Source of the DNA: Ignavibacteria bacterium
GTDB lineage: Bacteria; Bacteroidota; Ignavibacteria; Tepidaquicellales; OLB5
Direction: 5' to 3'
Assembly: GCA_017303675.1 (NCBI GenBank)
Contig: JAFLBX010000001.1
Span: 1,003,970-1,067,969 of the forward strand
DNA length: 64,000 nt
Under the pieces are notes generated by a model. The model searched no databases and was not told where the DNA came from. It worked only from the letters and a program-made list of their open reading frames with translations. Position numbers and translations under genes: made by a program. Shown piece after piece: positions 15,604 through 24,023 of the stretch (its first letter is position 1; the number at the start of each line of letters is the position of its first letter).

Positions 15604-17067
15604 ATGGAAATTACAGATTCTAAATTAATTTTATTAATAAAGACGTTTAATAAGGCTGAATTCGAAAAGTTTGAAAAATTCATAAATTCACCCTATTTCA
15701 ACACTAGTGAGCAGTTATCAGGTCTGGTTAAGCTGTTAAAGACTGATTATCCCGGTTTTAAAAAATTGTCGAAGAATGACATTTTTAATCATTTTTACCC
15801 AAAGCAGGAATATAAAGATAAAAAGGTAAGAGATCTGTTAAGCAGGCTTCTGGAACTTGCAGAAGTATTCATTGCCCAGCTTGAATTTGAAAAAGAACAT
15901 ACAACCAGGAATTTTTCGATAATGAATCAGCACATTGAAAGGGGACTTGACAGGCATTTTAAAAGTAAGTTCAGAGAATATGAAAAATATATTAATTCAC
16001 AGAACGTTATAGATGAAAATTATCTGTACACCAAATTTTCATTGGCAAAGCTTTACAGAAATTATACAGATATTTTTTCGAATGTTGCTTATGAGGATTC
16101 ATTTTCAGATATAATTTATACTGAATATGAAAATTTTTTAAATTTTATTATTTATGATATTCTGAATTACACACTGGTTTTTTCGATCAGAAATTATGCT
16201 ATTAAAAATGATATACATCTTGAGTTTTCAGAAAAGGTTCTGGAATTTCTTGAAAAACATCCGCCTGAAAAATATCCGGTAATTAATATCTTCCGCATGA
16301 TATTAAATATTCAAAAAACTGAAAGTGAACCGGTAAGTGAAGTAGATGTAAAGCAGTATAATATTCTGATAGAAAATCTTGATCAAAATTTTCAGTCTGT
16401 AAATAAAGAAATTGCCCGAACCTTATTTGTTTATCTTGTTAATTATACCAGGCTTAAGTCGCTTGGAAATAACAGTTTTTTCAAGGAAGAACATTACAGG
16501 CTTCTGAAATATTCTATAGAAAATGATCTGTATCCCAAGGAAGGAAAATATTTCGGGGAAGCTTCTTATGTTATTGTGGCATCAACTGCGCTGATAAATA
16601 AGGATTTCGAATGGGCGGAAGATTTCATCGAAAAATTCAAAAATGAGCTTAAGCCTGAAGTAAAAGAAAACGCTTATACTATGTGTATGGCAAATCTAAA
16701 TTACCGAAAAGGAAATTACGAGAAAGCGCTTAAACTACTCGTGCGTGTATCAATCGAAGATATTTATTACCAGTTAAAAGTAAAAAACCTTCAGATTAAA
16801 ATACATTATGAGCTTGGTGATTATGAAATGTGTAAAAGCGTGATAGATTCATTCCGGCATTTTCTCAGCAGTTCCAAACAGTTTCCTGAATTTGTAAGGA
16901 TAAGGTTTGTAAATTACGTTAATTTTACCAGCCGAATGGTTAATATCTGGCTTGGAGGCGATACCAGGAATTTGATAGAGATACTGCGGGAATTAAATGA
17001 ATTGCCGCAGGAAAGAGTTGAAAGCAAATCATGGCTTCTTGCCCAGGCTTCAAAAATTAAGATCTAA
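15604..17067 (+). CDS. LKTF/FEKFI-family cytoplasmic protein (paralogue 1 of 4)
   Basis: 487 residues. The N-terminal ~90 define a family shared with the genes at 32474, 35943 and 37408: SKLILLIKTFNKAEFEKFEKFINSPYFN, YPGFKKLSKNDIFNHFYPKQEY, then RDLLSRLLELAEVFI. The rest is all-helical, with degenerate TPR-like pairs at the C-terminus (YRKGNYEKALKLLVRVSIEDIYYQLKVKNLQIKIHYELGDYEMC, then SFRHFLSSSKQF). No catalytic motif, signal or membrane segment. Such proteins recur in Bacteroidota genomes without a named function; a protein-binding scaffold is the most that can be inferred. This copy is isolated from the duplicated modules and lies just upstream of the SUF operon. Confidence 0.75.
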   Translation: MEITDSKLILLIKTFNKAEFEKFEKFINSPYFNTSEQLSGLVKLLKTDYPGFKKLSKNDIFNHFYPKQEYKDKKVRDLLSRLLELAEVFIAQLEFEKEHTTRNFSIMNQHIERGLDRHFKSKFREYEKYINSQNVIDENYLYTKFSLAKLYRNYTDIFSNVAYEDSFSDIIYTEYENFLNFIIYDILNYTLVFSIRNYAIKNDIHLEFSEKVLEFLEKHPPEKYPVINIFRMILNIQKTESEPVSEVDVKQYNILIENLDQNFQSVNKEIARTLFVYLVNYTRLKSLGNNSFFKEEHYRLLKYSIENDLYPKEGKYFGEASYVIVASTALINKDFEWAEDFIEKFKNELKPEVKENAYTMCMANLNYRKGNYEKALKLLVRVSIEDIYYQLKVKNLQIKIHYELGDYEMCKSVIDSFRHFLSSSKQFPEFVRIRFVNYVNFTSRMVNIWLGGDTRNLIEILRELNELPQERVESKSWLLAQASKIKI

Positions 17068-17083
17068 CGCAATGAATTCAGCT

Positions 17084-17136
17084 ATGGGTATACCTTAATT
17101 ATAATCTTGACTTTTTTGTATAGATAGGGTATCTTG
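17084..17136 (+). promoter_or_regulatory. Putative suf promoter and Rrf2 operator region
   Basis: A palindrome GGTATACC (17084-17091), a TTGACT at 17107-17112 and GGGTATC at 17127-17133 precede sufB by 40-90 nt. TTG and a weak -7 (TATCTTG, 17130-17136) are 20 nt apart. TTGACT...GGGTAT resembles the half-site content of IscR/Rrf2 type 1 sites, but the spacing is longer than in the E. coli site. The operon encodes an Rrf2 protein that could bind here. Inferred, not proven. Confidence 0.4.
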
Positions 17137-17177
17137 CAGTAATAATAATTGAATTTTAAACAAATTTTGCATAAATA

Positions 17178-18632
17178 ATGAGCACAGAACTCAGTAATGT
17201 TGAAGAGTTAGCGATACAGGACTATAAGTATGGTTTCAGCACTGAAATCGAAATGGATACTATTCCTAAAGGTTTAAGTGAAGAGGTCGTAAGGATAATT
17301 TCATCTAAAAAAAATGAACCTGAATGGATGCTTGAATGGAGATTAAAAGCATTCAGGCACTGGCAGACACTTGAAAAGCAATCAGAGCCGAAATGGGCTA
17401 ATATATCTTACCCGGCAGTGGATTTTCAGGACATAATCTATTATGCCGCTCCTAAACAAAAGCCGGAATTAAAATCTCTTGATGAAGTTGATCCTGAGCT
17501 TCTTAAAACATTTGAAAAACTCGGAATATCCCTTCAGGAACAGAAGAGGCTTACCGGTGTTGCAGTTGACGCGGTTTTTGACAGTGTTTCGGTTACCACT
17601 ACTTTTAAAGAAGAGCTTTCTAAGCTTGGAATAATATTCTGTTCTATGAGCGAAGCTGTTCAGGAGCATCCGGAGCTTGTTAAAAAATATATTGGTTCAG
17701 TTGTTCCTTACACAGATAATTTTTACGCCGCTTTAAATTCAGCCGTATTCAGTGACGGTTCATTCTGTTACATTCCAAAAGGTGTAAGGTGCCCGATGGA
17801 GCTTTCAACTTATTTCAGAATTAACACCAGCGGTACGGGACAGTTTGAACGTACTTTATTAATTGCAGATGAAGGCGGTTATGTAAGTTATCTCGAAGGC
17901 TGCACAGCACCCATGAGGGATGAAAACCAGCTCCACGCCGCAGTTGTTGAGCTCATTGCGCTTGATGACGCAACTATAAAATATTCAACTGTACAGAACT
18001 GGTACCCCGGGGATAAAGAAGGCAAAGGCGGTATTTATAACTTTGTTACAAAACGCGGCGCATGCAGGGGAAAAAATTCAAAGATCACCTGGACCCAGGT
18101 TGAAACCGGTTCTGCTATCACATGGAAATATCCAAGCTGTATTCTTCAGGGTGATAATTCCATAGGTGAGTTTTATTCTGTAGCAGTTACAAACAATCAC
18201 CAGCAGGCTGATACAGGCACGAAAATGATCCATCTGGGAAAGAACACTAAAAGCACAATTGTTTCCAAAGGAATTTCTGCAGGTAAGAGTAATAACTCAT
18301 ACCGCGGATTGGTAAGAGTACATAAAAACGCTGAAAATTCAAGGAATTTTACACAGTGTGATTCGCTGCTTATCGGCGACAGGTGCGGAGCACATACCTT
18401 TCCTTATATTGAAGTAAGCAATGAATCAGCGAAAGTTGAACACGAAGCAACAACTTCTAAAATAGGTGAAGACCAGCTGTTCTATTTAAGGCAGCGCGGT
18501 ATTTCACAGGAAGATGCAATAAATATGATTGTTAACGGATATTGCAAAGATGTATTCAGAGAGCTTCCAATGGAATTTGCAGTTGAAGCACAGAAGCTCC
18601 TCAGCATTTCTCTTGAAGGCAGTGTGGGTTAA
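17178..18632 (+). CDS. sufB: Fe-S cluster scaffold protein SufB
   Basis: 484 residues, normal length. Recognised by the SufB core GAGTGAAAC-independent protein motifs [48 protein letters not shown], then SYLEGCTAP and the C-terminal [37 protein letters not shown]. SufB forms the SufBC2D scaffold on which [Fe-S] clusters are built in the cytoplasm, with sulfur supplied through SufE from SufS. It is the first gene of an eight-gene same-strand cluster, with sufC 68 nt downstream. Assignment is secure. Confidence 0.97.
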   Translation: MSTELSNVEELAIQDYKYGFSTEIEMDTIPKGLSEEVVRIISSKKNEPEWMLEWRLKAFRHWQTLEKQSEPKWANISYPAVDFQDIIYYAAPKQKPELKSLDEVDPELLKTFEKLGISLQEQKRLTGVAVDAVFDSVSVTTTFKEELSKLGIIFCSMSEAVQEHPELVKKYIGSVVPYTDNFYAALNSAVFSDGSFCYIPKGVRCPMELSTYFRINTSGTGQFERTLLIADEGGYVSYLEGCTAPMRDENQLHAAVVELIALDDATIKYSTVQNWYPGDKEGKGGIYNFVTKRGACRGKNSKITWTQVETGSAITWKYPSCILQGDNSIGEFYSVAVTNNHQQADTGTKMIHLGKNTKSTIVSKGISAGKSNNSYRGLVRVHKNAENSRNFTQCDSLLIGDRCGAHTFPYIEVSNESAKVEHEATTSKIGEDQLFYLRQRGISQEDAINMIVNGYCKDVFRELPMEFAVEAQKLLSISLEGSVG

Positions 18633-18700
18633 TTCTCCAAAACAATTAACAAGTAAAAATAAATAAAGAAAAAATATATATTCATAAAGGAATTCAATTA

Positions 18701-19465
18701 ATGTTAACTGTAAAAGACCTTTTTGTAAAGGTAGAAGATAAAGAGATTTTAAAAGGCATTAACCTCGAAGTTAATGCAGGTGAAGTTCATGCTATTATGG
18801 GACCCAACGGTTCAGGCAAAAGTACACTTGCCAATGTTATTGCAGGCAAAGATGGTTACGAAGTAACCGGCGGTTCCGTTACAATGGATGGCATGGATCT
18901 GCTTGATATGTCTCCTGAAGAACGCGCAAGAGAAGGAGTTTTTCTTGCATTCCAGTACCCCGTGGAAATTCCCGGAGTAAGCAATGCTACATTTCTTAAA
19001 ACCGCGCTTAATGAAATAAGGAAACATAAAGGACTCGAAGAGCTTGATGCAGTGAACTTTCTGAAATTTATGCGTGAAAAAATGAAGGTGGTTGGAATTG
19101 ATGATAAGCTTATAAACAGGCCGGTGAACCAGGGATTTTCAGGCGGTGAAAAGAAAAGAAATGAGATATTCCAGCTCCAGATGCTGCAGCCTAAGCTTGC
19201 CGTTCTGGATGAAACCGACTCAGGACTTGATATCGACGCACTGAAAATTGTTTCTAACGGCGTTAATCTTTTCCGAAGCAAAGAAAATGCGGTAATAGTA
19301 GTAACACATTACCAGAGACTGCTTGATTACATTGTACCTGATTTTGTACATGTACTTGTCAATGGCAGAATAGTAAAATCAGGCGGCAAAGAGCTTGCTC
19401 TTGAGCTGGAAGAAAAAGGATATGACTGGGTTATAAACCCGGAAACAGAAGCAGCAGCCGTTTAA
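18701..19465 (+). CDS. sufC: Fe-S assembly ATPase SufC
   Basis: 254 residues. ABC-type ATPase with Walker A GPNGSGKST (34-42), Q-loop in FLAFQYP, signature FSGGEKKR (146-153), Walker B LAVLDET (166-172) and a switch histidine in VVTHYQR. The FQYP and SGGEKKRNEI forms are specific to SufC rather than to transporters. It drives conformational change in SufBC2D during cluster assembly. An AT-rich 68-nt gap with a weak AAAGGA site precedes it; sufD follows after 21 nt. Confidence 0.97.
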   Translation: MLTVKDLFVKVEDKEILKGINLEVNAGEVHAIMGPNGSGKSTLANVIAGKDGYEVTGGSVTMDGMDLLDMSPEERAREGVFLAFQYPVEIPGVSNATFLKTALNEIRKHKGLEELDAVNFLKFMREKMKVVGIDDKLINRPVNQGFSGGEKKRNEIFQLQMLQPKLAVLDETDSGLDIDALKIVSNGVNLFRSKENAVIVVTHYQRLLDYIVPDFVHVLVNGRIVKSGGKELALELEEKGYDWVINPETEAAAV

Positions 19466-19486
19466 TATCAGAATCGTAAGAGGAAA

Positions 19487-20791
19487 ATGGAAAAAACAGG
19501 AAATAAAGAATATTATATAGCGGAATTCAATAAATCTGAACAGAGCATGAACGGCGAAGCTTCATCTGCCATTCATAAGCTTAGGAAGAAAGCCATTACA
19601 AAGTTCGAAGAGCTCGGCTTTCCTACAGTAAAAAATGAAGACTGGAAATATACAGATGTAAACCCGCTTTTTAATTTTGAATTTTCAGCCGGAAATTCAA
19701 GCGGTATTACAAAAAAAGAAGCAGAGAAATTTCATATTAACGGACTCAATGAAAATACTGTGGTGTTTGTTAACGGAATTTATTCCGAGAAGCTTTCTGC
19801 AATTAAAAAGCAGGCAACCGGGATAGTTATTGACAGCCTTAATGCTGTTTTAAAAAACAACCCTGAGCTTATTATGGAGCATATTGGAAAATATGCATTG
19901 ATAGATAATGGATTTACTGCCTTAAACACTGCTTTTGCAAAAGAAGGCACTGTCATCATTGTTCCCGATAACAGTGAAGTTAAAGGACATATTCATATAA
20001 TAAATATTACAGGTGAGCAGGGGAAACATATATTGACCCAGCCAAGGAACCTGATAATAACAGGTAAAAACTCAAAAGTAAATATTATTGAAAGCTATCA
20101 CAGCACAAATAGCAGTGAAAATCTGGTAAATGCAGTAACTGAAGCGGTAGTCGGAGAAAATTCCACAGTGGAAATTTACAGGCTGCAGCAGGAAAACGAA
20201 AGCTCATACCAAATTAACAGAACCCAGGCTGTACAGGCGCGGAATTCTGTATTCACTCATTACAGTGTAACTCTTGGCGGCGGAATTGTCAGAAATGATA
20301 CAAATGTATTGCTGAATGATGAGAACTGCACAGGCAATCTTTACGGTCTGTACCTGACCGAAGGAAAACAGCATGTTGATAACCATACTTTAATAGATCA
20401 TGCAAAACCGCACTGCCAGAGCAATGAAATGTATAAAGGAGTTTTAAACGGCAGCTCTCGCGGAGTTTTCAACGGTAAGGTTTTTGTAAGGGAAGATGCG
20501 CAGAAAACCAATGCATACCAGTCAAACAAAGCAATATTACTTACCAGTACCGCAACAATAGATACAAAACCGCAGCTTGAAATTTATGCCGATGATGTTA
20601 AGTGTTCGCATGGAGCCGCAATTGGCCAGCTTGATGACGAAGCGGTCTTTTACCTTCGTTCCAGGGGGATAAGCGCTGAAATGGCGAAGACAGTTTTGAT
20701 AAGGGCATTTGCAAATGATATTTTTGAAACGATTGAAAATGAAACATTCCACGATCATTTAAATAATTTGGTTTTTGAAAAACTGGGTTAA
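19487..20791 (+). CDS. sufD: Fe-S assembly protein SufD
   Basis: 434 residues, usual length. N-terminal helical region with the family motif FPTVKNEDWKYTDVNPLF, then the beta-helix core shared with SufB, and a C-terminal block KTNAYQSNKAILLT, YADDVKCSHGAAIGQLDDEAVFYLRSRGIS, which is diagnostic for SufD. It partners SufB and SufC in the scaffold and aids iron acquisition. AGGAAA precedes the ATG. The next gene, sufS, starts 5 nt after its stop, so the two are probably coupled. Confidence 0.96.
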   Translation: MEKTGNKEYYIAEFNKSEQSMNGEASSAIHKLRKKAITKFEELGFPTVKNEDWKYTDVNPLFNFEFSAGNSSGITKKEAEKFHINGLNENTVVFVNGIYSEKLSAIKKQATGIVIDSLNAVLKNNPELIMEHIGKYALIDNGFTALNTAFAKEGTVIIVPDNSEVKGHIHIINITGEQGKHILTQPRNLIITGKNSKVNIIESYHSTNSSENLVNAVTEAVVGENSTVEIYRLQQENESSYQINRTQAVQARNSVFTHYSVTLGGGIVRNDTNVLLNDENCTGNLYGLYLTEGKQHVDNHTLIDHAKPHCQSNEMYKGVLNGSSRGVFNGKVFVREDAQKTNAYQSNKAILLTSTATIDTKPQLEIYADDVKCSHGAAIGQLDDEAVFYLRSRGISAEMAKTVLIRAFANDIFETIENETFHDHLNNLVFEKLG

Positions 20792-20796
20792 TATTA

Positions 20797-22044
20797 ATGC
20801 AGGATACACTTGTAAATAAAATATTTGAAGTAGATGAGATAAGGAAGGATTTTCCCATCCTGAATACTGAAGTTGACGGGAAGCCTTTGGTTTATTTTGA
20901 TAATGCGGCTACATCCCAGAAGCCGCTAAGTGTTATCAACGCGATCAGCGATTATTATTCAAACTATAACTCAAATATTCACAGGGGTGTATATTCAATA
21001 AGTATTAAGGCATCTGAAGCATATGAAAATGCAAAGCAAAAGGTAAAGGAATTTATCAATGCCAATGATCACAGGGAAATTGTTTTCACAAAAGGCACTA
21101 CTGAATCTGTTAACCTGATCGCATATTCATACGGCTTAAACAATGTTAAGCCCGGCGATGAAATAATTATTTCAGAAATGGAGCATCATTCAAATATTGT
21201 TCCGTGGCAGGTTTTATGTGAAAAGAAAAATGCATTACTCAAGGTTATCCCTGTAAATGATGATGGAGAGCTGATAATTGAAGAATATAAAAAGCTGCTT
21301 TCTGATAAGACCAAAATAGTTTCTCTTTGCCATATTTCCAATTCATTGGGTACTATTAATCCGGTAAAGGAAATAATTAAACTGGCTAAAGAAAAGAACA
21401 GGGATATTGCTGTAGTTATTGATGGTGCACAGGCTGTTCATCATACAAAGGTTGATGTTCAGGAACTTGGAGCGGATTTTTATGTGTTCTCATCCCATAA
21501 AATGTACGGGCCGATGGGTATCGGGGTTTTATACTGCAGGGCGGAGCTTCTGGAAGCAATGGAGCCTTACCAGACAGGCGGTGATATGATAAGCTCGGTC
21601 AGTTTTGAAGGTACAAAGTATAATGAAATACCGATGAAGTTCGAAGCGGGTACGCCGAATGTTGAAGGTGCTGTAGGACTTTCTGCAGCAATAGATTACA
21701 TAGCAGCCGCCGGACTTGAAGGGATACAAAGACAGGAACAGGAATTGCTCGATTACGCAACACAGCAGTTAAGAATGATAAATGGTATCAGGATAATAGG
21801 AACTGCGAAATTAAAAACAGGTGTTATTTCTTTTACAGCTGAAGGCTTAAACGCATTTGATATAGGCGTAATGCTCGATACAAACGGTATTGCCGTAAGG
21901 ACAGGACAGCATTGTACGGAGCCCCTGATGAATAGATTTGGTATAGCAGGTACGGTCAGAATTTCATTTGCATTCTATAACACTAAAAGTGAAATAGATG
22001 TATTTGTGAACGCGTTAAGAAAAGCTATGGAGATTTTACACTGA
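20797..22044 (+). CDS. sufS: Cysteine desulfurase SufS
   Basis: 415 residues. Class V aminotransferase fold of the group II SufS type: EMEHHSNIVPWQ (PLP-stacking His), VVIDGAQ (Asp209), SSHKMYGP with PLP-binding Lys235, and the catalytic Cys373 in RTGQHCTEPLM. It removes sulfur from L-cysteine to give alanine and an enzyme persulfide that passes to SufE, encoded 15 nt downstream. Length and motifs are complete. Confidence 0.96.
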   Translation: MQDTLVNKIFEVDEIRKDFPILNTEVDGKPLVYFDNAATSQKPLSVINAISDYYSNYNSNIHRGVYSISIKASEAYENAKQKVKEFINANDHREIVFTKGTTESVNLIAYSYGLNNVKPGDEIIISEMEHHSNIVPWQVLCEKKNALLKVIPVNDDGELIIEEYKKLLSDKTKIVSLCHISNSLGTINPVKEIIKLAKEKNRDIAVVIDGAQAVHHTKVDVQELGADFYVFSSHKMYGPMGIGVLYCRAELLEAMEPYQTGGDMISSVSFEGTKYNEIPMKFEAGTPNVEGAVGLSAAIDYIAAAGLEGIQRQEQELLDYATQQLRMINGIRIIGTAKLKTGVISFTAEGLNAFDIGVMLDTNGIAVRTGQHCTEPLMNRFGIAGTVRISFAFYNTKSEIDVFVNALRKAMEILH

Positions 22045-22059
22045 AACGGATCAGCTTAA

Positions 22060-22491
22060 ATGGTTAAAACAATAGCAGAAATTGAAGATGAAATAGCCGA
22101 TGAGTTCAGTTTTTTTGAAAGCTGGCAGGATAAATATGAATATATCATTGAGCTTGGCAAAAAGCTTAAAGGCTACCCTGAAGATAAACAGACGGATGAA
22201 TATAAAGTAAAAGGATGTCAGTCAAGCGTATGGTTAGTAACTGAAGAAACAGACGGAAAGGTTTATTTTAAGGCAGATAGCGATTCAACAATTGTTAAAG
22301 GCTTAATTGCCCTGCTTATCAGGGTGCTGAACGGCAGAACGCCGGATGAAATAATAAATGCAAAGCTTGAGTTCATTTCAAAAACAGGGCTGCAGCAGCA
22401 CCTGGCGCAAACAAGGGCAAACGGACTTTCAGCTATGATCAAACAAATGAAAATGTATGCCCTGGCATACAAAGCTAAACAGTTAAATTAA
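22060..22491 (+). CDS. sufE: Sulfur acceptor protein SufE
   Basis: 143 residues. The motif VKGCQSSVWLV holds the persulfide-accepting cysteine (Cys53), followed by the typical ADSDSTIVKGLIALLIRVLNGRTPDEI. It takes sulfur from SufS and stimulates its desulfurase activity, delivering it to SufB. Only 2 nt separate it from the next gene. Confidence 0.95.
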   Translation: MVKTIAEIEDEIADEFSFFESWQDKYEYIIELGKKLKGYPEDKQTDEYKVKGCQSSVWLVTEETDGKVYFKADSDSTIVKGLIALLIRVLNGRTPDEIINAKLEFISKTGLQQHLAQTRANGLSAMIKQMKMYALAYKAKQLN

Positions 22492-22493
22492 AA

Positions 22494-22901
22494 ATGTCTG
22501 ATAAAACAGAAGAGAAGATCACACAGCAGGAAATTACAGAACAGGATACAGTTTCTGCCCCGGAAATTAAAGACTCGGCAGAAAGTAACACAGATAAAGC
22601 TGAGCTTAATAATGCCGTAGTGGAAGCGTTAAAAAGCGTATATGACCCTGAAATTCCTGTGAATATATATGAGCTTGGGCTGATCTATTCAGTAAATATT
22701 GATGATGGCGGCAAAGTTGTGATAGAAATGACCCTGACTTCACCCGCATGTCCGGTTGCAGGTACATTACCGCCCGAAGTTGAAGGCAAGGTCCGTTCAA
22801 TACCCGGTGTTACAGATTGTGTCGTAAAAGTAGTTTGGGATCCGCCATGGGGTATGCATATGATGAGTGAAGAAGCAAAATTACAGCTTAACTTGTTTTA
22901 A
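22494..22901 (+). CDS. sufT: DUF59/MIP18-family Fe-S maturation protein (SufT-like)
   Basis: 135 residues: a polar, probably disordered N-terminal 40 residues, then a full DUF59 domain (VVEALKSVYDPEIPVNIYELGLIYSVNI, MTLTSPACPVAGTLPPEVEGKV). It closes with VVWDPPWGMHMMSEEAKLQL, the ending typical of SUF-operon members of the family. The conserved cysteine is in SPACP. Relatives help insert Fe-S clusters into target proteins. The position directly after sufE supports the role. The gene symbol follows common usage rather than a direct test. Confidence 0.88.
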   Translation: MSDKTEEKITQQEITEQDTVSAPEIKDSAESNTDKAELNNAVVEALKSVYDPEIPVNIYELGLIYSVNIDDGGKVVIEMTLTSPACPVAGTLPPEVEGKVRSIPGVTDCVVKVVWDPPWGMHMMSEEAKLQLNLF

Positions 22902-22956
22902 TTCAGATTATTTAAACTAAGAAAGAATTTTTATAAAATTTAAATTATAATATAAT

Positions 22957-23493
22957 ATGTTCCAGATAAACACAAGAGGCCCGATATACGATCCCGAAGC
23001 GGTTCAGCCGATGAGGGATGAATTAACAGCAGCCGGTTTTGTTGAATTGTTAACACCGGCAGATGTAGATACTTATTTAGGAGTAAAGGAAGGAACCACC
23101 CTTGTAATGATAAATTCTGTTTGCGGCTGTGCTGCAGGCAGCGCTAGACCCGGTGTTACACTTGCTTTGCAAAATAAGCTTATCCCTAACAGAATTGTAA
23201 CAGCTTTTGCAGGACAGGACAGGGATGCCGTTGACCATTTAAGGAACAGCTATCTTCCGGGTATACCTCCTTCATCGCCATTTATGGCATTATTCAAAGA
23301 TGGTGAGCTGGTATATTTAATGCAGAGAATGAATATTGAAGGTAAAACAGCAGATATGGTTGCTGAAGAATTAACTGCAGCTTTTGATAAGCATTGCACT
23401 TTTGAAGGACCTTCTGTTCCTAAAGAACAGTATGATGCAATTCTGCATGCTAAAGCATGCGGTTCTAAAATACCGAAATACAGCGGAAATTAA
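22957..23493 (+). CDS. Bacilliredoxin, BrxA/BrxB family
   Basis: 178 residues, with the unusual CxC redox site in NSVCGCAAGSARPG (Cys56, Cys58), the hallmark of the YphP/YqiW bacilliredoxin family. The remainder matches the thioredoxin-like fold (RIVTAFAGQDRDAVDHLR, PSSPFMALFKDGELVYLMQR). In Firmicutes these proteins remove bacillithiol from oxidised protein thiols. Their presence in a SUF operon suggests thiol protection during Fe-S assembly or repair, but whether this organism makes bacillithiol cannot be judged here. Separated by 55 nt from the DUF59 gene and 3 nt from the regulator gene. Confidence 0.9.
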   Translation: MFQINTRGPIYDPEAVQPMRDELTAAGFVELLTPADVDTYLGVKEGTTLVMINSVCGCAAGSARPGVTLALQNKLIPNRIVTAFAGQDRDAVDHLRNSYLPGIPPSSPFMALFKDGELVYLMQRMNIEGKTADMVAEELTAAFDKHCTFEGPSVPKEQYDAILHAKACGSKIPKYSGN

Positions 23494-23496
23494 TCA

Positions 23497-23967
23497 ATGA
23501 AATTCAGTACCCAGGAAGAATACGGATTAAGGTGTTTGCTTAGAGTAGCAGCTGAAAAAGGGGAAAAAGGTTTAACCATCCCCGAAATAAGCAAAGCTGA
23601 AGGAATTACTACTCATAATACCGCAAAGATACTGAGAGCGCTGAGGCTGGGAGGTTTCCTGGCAAGTTCACGCGGTCAAATAGGCGGTTATACCCTTAGC
23701 CGTCCGGCAGAAGAAATTCTGGTTAAAGATGTGCTGGATTTCCTGGGAGGTAAATTATTTGATGCTGAATTCTGTAATGATCACAGCGGCTCAGCAGGCA
23801 TTTGTACTCATTCAGTTGATTGTTCCATAAGATCTCTTTGGCAAATGCTGCAAAATGCCGTTGACGGGGTTTTAAGTAAAATGACAATCAAGGATCTCTT
23901 GAGTAATGAGGAAAATATAATTTCTCAAATTTCAAATTTCGGTAAAGAAGAAATCATTAAGCTTTAA
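23497..23967 (+). CDS. Rrf2-family Fe-S-responsive regulator
   Basis: 156 residues. Winged helix of the Rrf2 type: MKFSTQEEYGLRCLLRVA at the start, IPEISKAEGITTHNTAKILRALRLGGFL recognition region and the beta wing SRGQIGGYTLSRP. Cysteines 93, 103 and 109 lie where IscR and relatives ligate a [2Fe-2S] cluster, although the first spacing (9 residues between) is longer than in IscR. It most likely senses cluster status and controls the suf operon it ends. It begins 3 nt after the bacilliredoxin stop, and a strong terminator follows. Confidence 0.9.
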   Translation: MKFSTQEEYGLRCLLRVAAEKGEKGLTIPEISKAEGITTHNTAKILRALRLGGFLASSRGQIGGYTLSRPAEEILVKDVLDFLGGKLFDAEFCNDHSGSAGICTHSVDCSIRSLWQMLQNAVDGVLSKMTIKDLLSNEENIISQISNFGKEEIIKL

Positions 23968-23983
23968 TAATTAGAATTCAAAC

Positions 23984-24009
23984 AAAAAGCCCGGCTTGCC
24001 GGGCTTTTT
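23984..24009. terminator. Bidirectional intrinsic terminator
   Basis: AAAAAGCCCGGC and GCCGGGCTTTTT form a near-perfect palindrome with a TT loop between the convergent suf operon (ends 23967) and the DUF1501 gene (ends 24024). Each strand gives a T-run. Confidence 0.9.
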
Positions 24010-24023
24010 GTTTATTTCTACCT

